Of a stretch of 64,000 nt of DNA, positions 8,176 through 15,945 are shown one piece after another. Numbering within the stretch: the stretch's first letter is position 1; every line of letters begins with the position of its first letter. Under the pieces are notes generated by a model. That model searched no databases. It worked only from the letters and a program-made list of their open reading frames with translations, and was not told where the DNA came from. The translations under genes and the position numbers were made by a program. The stretch is from Streptomyces rhizosphaerihabitans (GTDB lineage Bacteria > Actinomycetota > Actinomycetes > Streptomycetales > Streptomycetaceae), in contig NZ_JAODTZ010000031.1 of the NCBI RefSeq assembly GCF_025399795.1, positions 57,728-121,727 of the forward strand, read 5' to 3'.

Positions 8176-8319
8176 CCGAGTGCCTCCTGTGTCGTAGATC
8201 AGACCTTAACCCGGAGCACCGTCAAAGGACCCGACGACCCTGGTCGGTGTCAGTACGGTCGCGTACGGTGAAGCACATCTGGAGTCGTTTCCCGCCCAAC
8301 TCATGAACAGGAGACCGAG

Positions 8320-9129
8320 GTGCCGGTCCTTCCTGGAGCCGAGCCGTTCCGCCACGAGGGCGGAGAGATCGGCGTCCTTCTCTGCCACGGTTTCACCGGC
8401 TCCCCGCAGTCGCTGCGCCCCTGGGCGGAGTATCTCGCCGGGCGCGGTCTCACTGTCGCGCTGCCCCTGCTGCCGGGGCACGGCACCCGCTGGGAGGACA
8501 TGCAGCTCACCGGCTGGCAGGACTGGTACGCGGAGGTCGACCGCGAGCTGCGCGCCCTGCGCCAGAGCTGCTCGCAGGTCTTCGTCTTCGGGCTCTCGAT
8601 GGGCGGCGCGCTGGCCCTGCGGCTCGCGGCCAGGCACGGCGACGAGATCAGCGGCGTCGTGGTCGTCAACCCGCTGAACAAGGTGCAGGGCCTCGCCGCG
8701 CACGCCCTGCCCGTGCTCCGTCACCTCGTTCCGTCCACCAAGGGCATCGCGAGCGACATCGCGAAGGAGGGCTCCGAAGAGGTCGGTTACGACCGGGTGC
8801 CGCTGCACGCCGCGCACTCGATGCGCCGGCTGTGCGGAGTCGTGGACGCGGAGCTGCCCCAGGTCACCCAGCCGCTCCTGCTGCTGCACAGCCTCCAGGA
8901 CCATGTGGTCTCCCCCGCCGACTCGGCGCGCATCCTCGGCCGGGTGTCGTCCACGGACGTGACGGAGATCGTGCTGGAACAGAGCTACCACGTCGCGACG
9001 TTGGACCACGACGCGGACCGGATCTTCGAGGAGAGCTACTCCTTCGTCACCCGGCTCGCGCCCGGTGCCGGCAAGGAGGCCGACGCGGGTCAGGTGGGTC
9101 AGCAGGAAGGGACGGCAGCCGGTGGCTGA
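8320..9129 (+). CDS. Alpha/beta hydrolase, carboxylesterase/monoacylglycerol-lipase-like
   Basis: 269 residues of the Est30-like alpha/beta-hydrolase group. The oxyanion loop is LLCHGFTGSPQS, the nucleophile elbow is GLSMGG (Ser), the catalytic Asp lies in HSLQDHVVSP and the His in SYHVATLDHD. Such enzymes hydrolyse short to medium acyl esters in the cytoplasm. Start is GTG at 8320 with AGGAGA upstream. The stop overlaps the GTG of the next gene by 8 bp, indicating translational coupling. Confidence 0.88.
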   Translation: MPVLPGAEPFRHEGGEIGVLLCHGFTGSPQSLRPWAEYLAGRGLTVALPLLPGHGTRWEDMQLTGWQDWYAEVDRELRALRQSCSQVFVFGLSMGGALALRLAARHGDEISGVVVVNPLNKVQGLAAHALPVLRHLVPSTKGIASDIAKEGSEEVGYDRVPLHAAHSMRRLCGVVDAELPQVTQPLLLLHSLQDHVVSPADSARILGRVSSTDVTEIVLEQSYHVATLDHDADRIFEESYSFVTRLAPGAGKEADAGQVGQQEGTAAGG

Positions 9130-9892
9130 GCACGACGCGGACCGCGGCGATTCCGAGGAGACGGGCGTACCCGTCGGCGAGCCGCTCGACGGGGCTCTCG
9201 GCGAGGGGCTCGGCGACGCGCTCGCAGAGTCCGTGGGGGACCCGCTCGGAGAGTCGCTCGGTGATGCCCGCGGGGAGTCTCCCGGCGATGAGCAGAGCGT
9301 GCCCTTCGACGAGGACGCCGCCTGGCAGTCGATCGTCGAGGGATACGGCGAGCAGCCGCCGGACCCGCCCGGCTCACGGCCGTACCGGTCGGTGGAGGAC
9401 CTCGCGCTCCCCGAGCCCGGTGCGGACGCGGGACCCGACACTGGCGGCAAGAGCGCCGAGGACGGCACGGGCGAGGGCGACGACGCCCCGGCTCCGGGGG
9501 CCAAGCCCGAGCCGGAGGCCTCCCCCGGCGACCGGCCCTCCGCCGCCAGGCCCCTCGGCAGCTCGATCGCCTTCGCTCCCGGTGTCGGCGGCCCGCGGGA
9601 CTACCGTGCGCCCGAGCCGACCGAGGACGACTTCGACGAGGACGACGAGGGCCACTTCGTACCGCCCGAGCCACCTCCGCTGCCGACCGCCGACACGACC
9701 GCCAAGTTCGCCTGGCTCGGCGTGCTCGGCGGCCCCACCCTGCTTCTGCTGGCCGTCCTGCTCAGCTGGGACATGACCTGGTGGCTCACCACCCTCGGCA
9801 TCGGCGGCTTCCTCGGCGGCTTCGCCACCCTGGTGGCGCGCATGAACGACGACGACGACCTCGACGACCCGGGGCGCGGCGCGGTGGTCTGA
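9122..9892 (+). CDS. Acidic membrane protein of unknown function
   Basis: 256 residues, unrecognised. The first two thirds are hydrophilic and strongly acidic, rich in Gly, Glu, Asp and Pro, with a run of degenerate GEPLDGALGEGLGDAL-type repeats in residues 15-60. Two adjacent hydrophobic segments follow near the C-terminus (about 195-240), then a DDDDLDDPG tail. The GTG start overlaps the esterase stop, so the two are probably co-translated; a role linked to that esterase is only inference. Confidence 0.8.
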   Translation: MAEHDADRGDSEETGVPVGEPLDGALGEGLGDALAESVGDPLGESLGDARGESPGDEQSVPFDEDAAWQSIVEGYGEQPPDPPGSRPYRSVEDLALPEPGADAGPDTGGKSAEDGTGEGDDAPAPGAKPEPEASPGDRPSAARPLGSSIAFAPGVGGPRDYRAPEPTEDDFDEDDEGHFVPPEPPPLPTADTTAKFAWLGVLGGPTLLLLAVLLSWDMTWWLTTLGIGGFLGGFATLVARMNDDDDLDDPGRGAVV

Positions 9893-9928
9893 CCCGGCCC
9901 CCAGGACGCGTATTCAGGACGCGAGGAC

Positions 9929-10693
9929 TCAGGACGCGGGGATTCTGAGGGCGGCCAGCACGGGCAGGTGGTCCGTGGCCGCCCTCAGGTCTGTCCCCGT
10001 GACGCCGGGTAGTCCGAGCGGCACCCCGCAGCCGAGGACCTCGACGCCGGGCGTGGCGAAGATCGCGTCGATGCGCCGGTCGGGTCCCGCGAACGTCCAG
10101 GTGTGCTCCCCGCCCCAGGGACGGGTCGCCCAGCCGTCCTGGAGCGTGCCCGCGAGGCGTCGGAACGCCGGTCCTGTCGGGCGTTCATTGAGGTCGCCGC
10201 CCGCGACGGCGTGCGGGGTGCCGAGTCCGGCGAGACGGTCCAGGAGCATGCCGCTCTGCTGGTGGCGCTCGTCCTTCTGGAGCGACAGATGGCAGCTCAG
10301 TACGCCGAGCCGGGCGCCCCCGAACCGTACGACCGCCGTGGCGAAGCCGCGCCGGTGCAGGCCCGGGGTGAGCGGGAGCAGCACGTCCTCGGTGCGCTCC
10401 ACGGTGGCCCGCAGGGTGCACAGCAGGGCGGGGCCGGCGGCGGTGGCGCCGCCGGACAGAACGACCAGGCCGGAGGCGGCGGCGAGACGCGCCAGTTTCT
10501 TGCGCCAGCGGAAGAACAGCGGCGCCTCCTGGACCAGGACGAGGTCCGGTGCGCAGGCGCTGATCACACGGGCGAGCGCGGCGGTGTCGTCGCGCATCGA
10601 GCGGATGTTGTAGCTGAGCACGCGGATGACGGCCGAACCGTCGGATTCGGTACGGGACGCGGGCAGCGGACTGGCGGAAGGGCTGGTCGGCAT
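9929..10693 (-). CDS. Endonuclease/exonuclease/phosphatase family protein
   Basis: About 254 residues with the metal-dependent EEP fold: VLSYNIRSM with the conserved Asn, VLVQEAP with the catalytic Glu, AGGDLNERPTG with Asp/Asn, and the terminal TDHLPVLA with the His. The family includes DNases and lipid or inositol phosphodiesterases; no feature here fixes the substrate. The ATG at 10693 is preferred because TATGTT lies 7 bp upstream as a likely -10 (leaderless); ATG at 10705 is an alternative. Confidence 0.83.
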   Translation of the reverse strand: MPTSPSASPLPASRTESDGSAVIRVLSYNIRSMRDDTAALARVISACAPDLVLVQEAPLFFRWRKKLARLAAASGLVVLSGGATAAGPALLCTLRATVERTEDVLLPLTPGLHRRGFATAVVRFGGARLGVLSCHLSLQKDERHQQSGMLLDRLAGLGTPHAVAGGDLNERPTGPAFRRLAGTLQDGWATRPWGGEHTWTFAGPDRRIDAIFATPGVEVLGCGVPLGLPGVTGTDLRAATDHLPVLAALRIPAS

Positions 10694-10781
10694 GGCGATC
10701 AACATACGCGCTGAGAGCCCGCCGGAAAGGGCGAAGGACCACACGACTCCGCGGTCTTCGGGTGGCGCACGGCCCCGGGCT

Positions 10782-10826
10782 CATGGACACGGTCCGCATG
10801 GACATGGCCCGCATGGACACAGCCAC
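10782..10826. repeat. Three tandem 15-bp CATGGACA-type units
   Basis: Copies at 10782-10796, 10797-10811 and 10812-10826 share CATGGACA(C/T)(G/A)G and are followed by looser CACGGACA copies to about 10910. The unit length is a multiple of three, but no supported gene covers it. Confidence 0.7.
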
Positions 10827-11033
10827 ACAGGGCGCACGGACACGGCCGGACAGCCCCGGGCGCACGGACATGGGTTCACGGCACCGGACTCACGGACACG
10901 GCGCACCCGGGGCGCCCCTGGTCGTACGCCCTGGGCTCCGGGGAGGCGGCACCGCACGCCACGTAGGCAAACGGGCGGGTGGAGCGCCGCTCTCGTGGCA
11001 CCGGATCCCCTCGATCGGGTGAGGGCGGGATAC

Positions 11034-11074
11034 GGCGGCGCCCGCCGTCCCGTGGGGGTGCGGCGGGCGCTGCC
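11034..11074 (-). terminator. glkA terminator hairpin
   Basis: A 14-bp stem with one mismatch pairs 11034-11047 with 11061-11074 around a 13-nt loop. It is 22 bp beyond the glkA stop codon in the direction of transcription. Confidence 0.75.
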
Positions 11075-11095
11075 GTGCGACAGGATGTGCGGGCG

Positions 11096-12049
11096 CTACA
11101 TGATCGGGTCGGGCTCCCGGGCCAGGTCCGCCGCTCCGACGAGACCCGCCTTGTTGCCCAGCTGGGCGGCGATCACCTCGGCGACCGGGCGCCAGTTGCC
11201 GCCGACCAGCCAGCGCTTGTACGAGTTGCGGATCGGGTCGAGGACCAGCTCGCCCTCGTCCGAGAGGCCGCCGCCGACGATGAAGGCGGACGGGTCGAAG
11301 AGGGAGGCGAGGTCGGCCAGACCCGCACCGGCCCAGCGGGCCAGCTCGCGGTAGGAGTCCACCGCGACGTGGTCGCCCTGGCGGGCGGCCATGGAGATGT
11401 GCTTGCCCTCGATGCCGTCGGGGGTGCCGTCACCGAGGCCCAGCAGGACCTCCGCGGCTTCCGGGGTCGCGTTCGCCCGCTGCTTGGCGTAGCGGACGAG
11501 GGCGCGCCCGGAGGCGTACTGCTCCCAGCAGCCCTGCGAGCCGCAGCCGCACAGCAGACCGTCCGGCACCATCCGGATGTGGCCGAACTCGGCGGCCACG
11601 CCGAAGTGCCCGCGGCGCAGCTTGTTGCCGATGATGATGCCGCCGCCGAGGCCCGTGCCCAGGGTGATGCAGATGACGTTGCGGTGGCCCTTGCCCGCGC
11701 CGAACTTGTATTCGCCCCAGGCGGCCGCGTTCGCGTCGTTCTCCACGACGACCGGCAGACCGACACGCTGCTCGACCTCAGCCTTGAGCGGCTCGTTGCG
11801 CCAGTCGATGTTCGGCGCGAAATACACCGTCGAGCGCTGGCGGTTCACGTATCCGGCGGCACCGATACCGACACCCACGATGTCGTGACCGGCGCGCGCG
11901 CCCTCCACGGCCGAGGCGATGGCGTCAATAATGGCCTGCGGCGTGGTCGGGGTCGGCACCTTGTGCGTCGAGAGAATGTTGCCTTCCTCGTCGACCACAC
12001 CGGCCGCGATCTTCGTGCCGCCGATATCGACGCCGATGGTGAGTCCCAT
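11096..12049 (-). CDS. glkA: ROK-family glucokinase
   Basis: 317 residues matching the Streptomyces glucokinase that phosphorylates glucose and is needed for carbon catabolite repression in that genus. N-terminal phosphate-binding motif GVDIGGTKIAAG, catalytic Asp in VENDANAAAWGE, LGTGLGGGII, and the ROK zinc site spanning EFGHIR and CGCGSQGCWEQYAS are all intact. No N-terminal DNA-binding domain, so it is an enzyme and not a ROK repressor. A DUF5304 gene ends 54 bp upstream on the same strand, so the two may be co-transcribed. Confidence 0.95.
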   Translation of the reverse strand: MGLTIGVDIGGTKIAAGVVDEEGNILSTHKVPTPTTPQAIIDAIASAVEGARAGHDIVGVGIGAAGYVNRQRSTVYFAPNIDWRNEPLKAEVEQRVGLPVVVENDANAAAWGEYKFGAGKGHRNVICITLGTGLGGGIIIGNKLRRGHFGVAAEFGHIRMVPDGLLCGCGSQGCWEQYASGRALVRYAKQRANATPEAAEVLLGLGDGTPDGIEGKHISMAARQGDHVAVDSYRELARWAGAGLADLASLFDPSAFIVGGGLSDEGELVLDPIRNSYKRWLVGGNWRPVAEVIAAQLGNKAGLVGAADLAREPDPIM

Positions 12050-12103
12050 GAATCCCTCAGTTTCGGTCGAGCCCCGCTACGGCCAACCGTACCCGAGGGG
12101 CGA

Positions 12104-12589
12104 TTAGTCCAAGTCGATGTGTTCGCCCGGACCGGACTCGTTTTCGCGGGATCCGGTGCCCTGAGCGGTCCAGCGGCGCTCCTGGTTCTCGACGGCCGAA
12201 CGGTAGGCGGCGAGCAGCTCGGAGCCCGCGGCCGCGAGGTGGTCGAAGACCTCGGGGTTGCGCTCCAGCACCGGTTCCACGGCGGCCTTGGCCTGCTGCA
12301 CGACCTGGTTGACCATCTGCTGGGCGGTCCCGGAGGCGACCGCGCCGAACAGCGGCGGCTGGAGCCCGGAGAGCTTGTCGGCGACGGCGTCGACGAGTTT
12401 GCGCAGTTCCTCGGCGGCCGAGCCGGGCGGCGGCCCGTGCTGGGCGCGACGACGGGCCTTCTCCGCGGCGAGGTCCTCCGCGCAGGCCGTCGCCCAGGCG
12501 TCGGCGTCGGTGGCGGGCGTTTCTTCGACGCGCACCTCGTCGGCCGTCTCCTCCTGAGCGGCGTCGGATGTGGGGCGCTCTTCGCTCAT
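12104..12589 (-). CDS. DUF5304 family protein
   Basis: 161 residues, acidic, without signal peptide or membrane segment. The N-terminus is Glu/Thr-rich and probably disordered; the centre (about 25-140) is predicted helical with the ELRKLVDAVADKLSGLQPPLFG segment typical of the streptomycete DUF5304 family. Function unknown. It lies directly upstream of glkA, an arrangement I recall as conserved in Streptomyces, but no role in sugar control follows from the sequence. Confidence 0.85.
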   Translation of the reverse strand: MSEERPTSDAAQEETADEVRVEETPATDADAWATACAEDLAAEKARRRAQHGPPPGSAAEELRKLVDAVADKLSGLQPPLFGAVASGTAQQMVNQVVQQAKAAVEPVLERNPEVFDHLAAAGSELLAAYRSAVENQERRWTAQGTGSRENESGPGEHIDLD

Positions 12590-12682
12590 GGCGGGACTCC
12601 TGCCTACTTTTTTCTTGCCTTCGACGTTACCCGAACGGGGGTACCACGTTCACCGTGTCCGGCGCCCCGGATCACGGCACGG

Positions 12683-13852
12683 TCACTTCTCGCGCGGCCA
12701 CAGCCCGGGATCGGGCGTGAAGCGGACGCGCAGCTCGCCCTCGCGCAGGGCCGCGCCCGCCACCGTGCAGCGGCGCAGCGCGGAGGGGAGCGGGACGATC
12801 CGGTGGAACTGGCCGACGGTGACGACGAGTTCGTCGCCGCGCCGGATGAGGTCGAGTTCGTCGCGTATCGCGCCGGGCAGCGGGATGTGCCAGACGAGCA
12901 CGCCGTCGTCGGCGAGGTGGTCGGTGACGGGCCACTCGACGGGGGTGGGCGCGGTGTTGACGCCGGGCACGGGGAGCGCGGCGAGGTCGTCGGTGCCGCG
13001 CGGGTCGTGGCCACGGTGCGGGACCTCGTGGACCTCGTACGTCCCCTGCCACTCGTCCAGGGCCTTGCGCTGCTGGGCCGCGAGGGCCCCCAGCCAGGCG
13101 TCGGTGGTGGCGCCGGGCAGCACCCGGTTGGCGACCAGGCCGTCGACGGGCAGGCCGCGCAGGGCGAGGGCGGTGGCTGCGGTGCGGACCGCGTCGGCGC
13201 CGGCCGGTCCGGGCTCGGCGACCAGTCGTACGGTCGTGGCGCGGTCCTCGACGACGGCCTGCACGGCGGCCAGCTCGACGTCCCAGCGCCCTGCCGTCTC
13301 GTACAGCCACTCGGCGGGCATGGGCACGCCCGCGAGCCGCCCGAGGACGGGGCGCAGGGCGCGGGCCGCCTGGCGCTCCGGCGGGAGCAGGCGGCGCAGA
13401 TACCGGCGGAGTTCCTCGGGCAGGGCGAGGAGGGCCAGGGCCTGGGGGGCCGGGGGAAGGTCCACGACGAGCAGGCCGTACGCCTCCGACAGCGCCGCGT
13501 CGCGCAGGGCGCGCAGCAGGGCGAGTTCCTCGGCGCCGGGGAGCGGGGTGACTTCCTCGGCGTCCAGGCGGGAGGCGCCGAGCAGGTCGAGGGCAGTGGT
13601 GGCGCGTCGCTGGAAGGCGGTGAGGTCCTCGCGGAAGCGGGCGGCGGCGTCGGGGCGCCAGACCGTGAGGCCAGGGGCGGCTTCCACGGGGTCCGGGCCG
13701 GTGGGGACGCCCAGGACGGCACCGAGGGTGTCGGTCCGGTCGGCGGTGAGCACCAGGGTGCGGGTGCCTTCCCTGGCCGCCTGCAGCGCGGTGGCCGCGG
13801 CGACGGTGGTACGGCCGGTGCCGCCTTGGCCGGTGATCAGGATGGTGCGCAT
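12683..13852 (-). CDS. ArsA/Get3-like P-loop ATPase
   Basis: 389 residues. The deviant Walker A ITGQGGTGRTTVA is at the extreme N-terminus, with a VVDLPPAPQAL segment as Walker B/switch region and a C-terminal beta-rich part (about 310-389) of the kind seen in actinobacterial ArsA-like proteins. The arsenite-binding Cys set of true ArsA is not evident, so arsenite export is unlikely. The equivalent gene beside SRPBCC and FadD genes in mycobacteria is also uncharacterised. Start ATG at 13852 is supported by TAGCGT 8 bp upstream (leaderless). Confidence 0.83.
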   Translation of the reverse strand: MRTILITGQGGTGRTTVAAATALQAAREGTRTLVLTADRTDTLGAVLGVPTGPDPVEAAPGLTVWRPDAAARFREDLTAFQRRATTALDLLGASRLDAEEVTPLPGAEELALLRALRDAALSEAYGLLVVDLPPAPQALALLALPEELRRYLRRLLPPERQAARALRPVLGRLAGVPMPAEWLYETAGRWDVELAAVQAVVEDRATTVRLVAEPGPAGADAVRTAATALALRGLPVDGLVANRVLPGATTDAWLGALAAQQRKALDEWQGTYEVHEVPHRGHDPRGTDDLAALPVPGVNTAPTPVEWPVTDHLADDGVLVWHIPLPGAIRDELDLIRRGDELVVTVGQFHRIVPLPSALRRCTVAGAALREGELRVRFTPDPGLWPREK

Positions 13853-13922
13853 GGGGGTGAACGCTACCGGTGCGGCGGCCTCGGCGGTTTCCGGGTTCCG
13901 GTCCGGTGGGTGGGTCGGGGTC

Positions 13923-14023
13923 GTGCCGGTACATCCGCCCGCATCCGAACGGATCCCACCGGCGATTCGAAGCGGGCGTGGCTGATGATCCGTCCGGCCT
14001 GCGGGCATTTGATGTACCGGCAC
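13923..14023. repeat. 13-bp inverted repeat pair 75 bp apart
   Basis: GTGCCGGTACATC (13923-13935) and its exact complement GATGTACCGGCAC (14011-14023) flank an interior that also pairs partially. Could be a cruciform, a structured RNA or two operator half-sites; unassigned. Confidence 0.65.
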
Positions 14024-14073
14024 GTCCCCTCCCGCGCGCTCCCGACTGCGGGTGGGTGGTGGCCAGGGTGCGT

Positions 14074-14127
14074 GGGTTTCAGCCCCTCCGGCGTTTGAGG
14101 AGCGGGGTCCGGGGCGGAGCCCCGGGT
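14074..14127. repeat. Dispersed Streptomyces-type intergenic repeat
   Basis: Begins TTTCAGCCCCTCCGGCGTTT and ends in a GGGG..GCCCC palindrome. I recognise this wording as a short GC-rich element scattered between genes in many Streptomyces genomes. It contains two small hairpins and no gene. Confidence 0.7.
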
Positions 14128-14286
14128 ACGGGAAGGGCCGGGACGAAGGGGCGAGGAAGTGCTGTGGGCCCTGGCGGGTGCGGGGTGCGCTCCGGGGACT
14201 CGGCAAGCTGACGCCCGGGGTGTGGGTGCGCTCCGGGCACTGGGCGCGACGGCGCCCCGGGGTGTGGGGCGGGCGCCCGTGGGTGA

Positions 14287-14727
14287 CTAGACCGTTTCCT
14301 CGACGCGCTTCTTCAGGCCTGCCAGCGCGCGGTCGATGATGACCTTCTCGGCCTTGCGCTTGATCATGCCGAGCATGGGGATCTTGACGTCGACGGTCAG
14401 CCGGTAGGTGACCTCGGTGGCGCCGTCGCCCGAGGGCTTGAGGAGGTAGGTGCCGTCCAGGGAACGGAGCATCTGGGACTTGACCAGGGTCCAGGAGACC
14501 TCGTGGTCGCCGGTCCAGGTGTAGCCGAGAGTCTGGTCGTCCTTGATGGCGCCGGCGTCCATGACGAGGCGGACCTGTTCGGCGCGGCCCTTCTCGTCCG
14601 TCCCGAGGACCTCCGCCTCCTTCACCTCACCCGTCCAGTCCGGATAGCGGGCGAAGTCGGCGATCACCGCCATGACGTCAGCCGGTACCGCCTCGATCGT
14701 GATGCTCGAACTGGTGTGTTCCGCCAT
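14287..14727 (-). CDS. SRPBCC (START/Bet v1-like) family protein
   Basis: 146 residues covering the whole SRPBCC/polyketide cyclase-dehydrase fold: an opening IEAVPADVMAVIADFARYP, a WTGEV strand and a long C-terminal helix with GLKKRVE. These proteins bind lipids or other hydrophobic ligands; enzymatic activity is not implied. Start ATG at 14727 has GGAGGAG upstream. Its neighbours are the ArsA-like ATPase, acyl-CoA ligase and glycosyltransferases, as in mycobacteria, suggesting a lipid-linked role by context only. Confidence 0.87.
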   Translation of the reverse strand: MAEHTSSSITIEAVPADVMAVIADFARYPDWTGEVKEAEVLGTDEKGRAEQVRLVMDAGAIKDDQTLGYTWTGDHEVSWTLVKSQMLRSLDGTYLLKPSGDGATEVTYRLTVDVKIPMLGMIKRKAEKVIIDRALAGLKKRVEETV

Positions 14728-14851
14728 CGCGGTGGCTCCTCCAGATGCGGTCCGGTGAGGGAGGTCGGTGCGCACGTGTGTGCAGCGTGAAGGCTACCGC
14801 GCACGGCCACGGGCACCGTCACCACACCTGGCGTTCACCACGGCCTCCGGC

Positions 14852-15649
14852 TCACCACTCCAGCGCCCAGGGCCGGCCCGACCCGGCGAAGTGCCCCACA
14901 TTCACGCATTCCGTCGCCCCGATGCGCATCCGGCGGACGAGGGGCTGATGGACGTGGCCGAAGAGCGCGTAACGGGGGCGTGTACGCCGGATCGCGTCCA
15001 GCAGGGCACGGGAGCCGCGCTCGAAGCGGCGCGCCACGGTGTCGTAGACCAGCTCCGGCACCTCCGGCGGAATGTGGGTGCACAGGACGTCGACCTCACC
15101 CACCGCCTCGATCTTGGCCGCGTACTCCTCGTCGCTGACCTCGTACGGCGTCCGCATCGGTGTCCGCAGTCCCCCGCCGACGAAACCGAAGACACGGCCG
15201 CCGATCTCGACCCGCTCGCCGTCGAGGACGGTGGTGCCGGGTCCGGCGTACTCCGGCCACAGGGTCGGCATGTCGACATTGCCGTAGGTCGCGTACGTCG
15301 GTGTCGGGAACGCCGCGAACATCTCGGCGTACTGCTTGCGTACCGCCTTCTCGATCGCGGCGGCCCGGTCGGTGCCGATGCCCGCCCACAGCCGCGCGCC
15401 GAACGCGCGCGCCTCCTCGAAGCGGCGGGCCGTGCGCAGCTCGACGATGCGGTCGGCGTTCTCCACGCCGAACAGGTCCGGGAAGATGCCGCGCGCGTGG
15501 TCGGCGTAGTCGAGGAAGAGGACCAGGTCACCGAGGCAGATCAGGGCGTCGGCGCCGTCGCCCGCCCGGGCCAGGTCCCGGGCGTTGCCGTGCACATCGC
15601 TGACCACATGAATGCGCGTCCTCGGACGGCCGACCGGTGTGAATGCCAT
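14852..15649 (-). CDS. Calcineurin-like metallophosphoesterase
   Basis: 265 residues. The five metal-binding blocks are present in order: SDVHGN, LGDLVLF, YGNVDMP, CTHIPPE and FGHVHQP. The family cleaves phosphomonoesters or diesters with a two-metal centre; substrate unknown. ATG at 15649 is preferred because TACGCT lies 8 bp upstream as a -10, giving a leaderless mRNA; a TTG at 15658 would add three residues. Divergent from the acyl-CoA ligase. Confidence 0.87.
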   Translation of the reverse strand: MAFTPVGRPRTRIHVVSDVHGNARDLARAGDGADALICLGDLVLFLDYADHARGIFPDLFGVENADRIVELRTARRFEEARAFGARLWAGIGTDRAAAIEKAVRKQYAEMFAAFPTPTYATYGNVDMPTLWPEYAGPGTTVLDGERVEIGGRVFGFVGGGLRTPMRTPYEVSDEEYAAKIEAVGEVDVLCTHIPPEVPELVYDTVARRFERGSRALLDAIRRTRPRYALFGHVHQPLVRRMRIGATECVNVGHFAGSGRPWALEW

Positions 15650-15823
15650 GACGATCAAGCGTAGGCCTGTGCGGCAAACGTGAACAGAGGCGGCCGGACC
15701 TGCGGTTACTGGCCAGTCAAGAAGGGCGTGGACTACTGTGCGCGAAGGAACGCCAACACGTGTGACGCATAGAACATCTCGCCGGGACCCCCTGTCGAAG
15801 AAGCCATACCGGCGGGTAACGTC

Positions 15824-15879
15824 CGGGCAGTCCAGTCGTACTCAGGATTTCAACAAGCGATCTCCTGAGTACCTGCCCG
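15824..15879 (+). promoter_or_regulatory. Nested inverted repeat in the acyl-CoA ligase leader
   Basis: GTACTCAGGA (15838-15847) pairs with TCCTGAGTAC (15863-15872) and, outside it, CGGGCAG (15824-15830) pairs with CTGCCCG (15873-15879); a 7-nt bulge lies on the 5' side and the loop is 15 nt. It sits about 65 bp before the TTG start, so an operator or a structured mRNA leader are both possible. Confidence 0.6.
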
Positions 15880-15945
15880 AGCCTTGGACCGCACCGTCGC
15901 ATCACACAGAGTCGTGGCGTCGGCGCCCTATGAGGAGCAGCAGTC

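Larger units (their letters stand above)
10694..11095. other. Gene-free spacer with repeats and the glkA terminator
   Basis: No convincing gene in about 400 bp. It holds the upstream region of the EEP gene, a degenerate CATGGACAC-rich repeat tract (about 10770-10910) and a hairpin serving glkA. Open frames here encode His/Gly-rich strings produced by the repeats. Confidence 0.6.
13853..14286. other. Gene-free spacer with repeat elements
   Basis: About 430 bp between the ArsA-like gene and the SRPBCC gene. It holds a promoter-like TAGCGT next to the ArsA start, an interrupted inverted repeat (13923-14023), a GC-rich dispersed-type repeat (14074-14127) and GGGGTGTGGG-rich sequence. No coding potential found. 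Confidence 0.6.

Noticed and set aside
10762..11022. A small Met/His/Gly-rich frame
   Set aside because: It is produced by CATGGACAC repeats, without ribosome site, and changes composition abruptly after the repeats.
10979..14098. A 1039-codon plus-strand open frame across glkA, DUF5304 and the ArsA-like gene
   Set aside because: It is antisense to three genes with intact motifs, has no domain, and results from the high GC content that removes stop codons.
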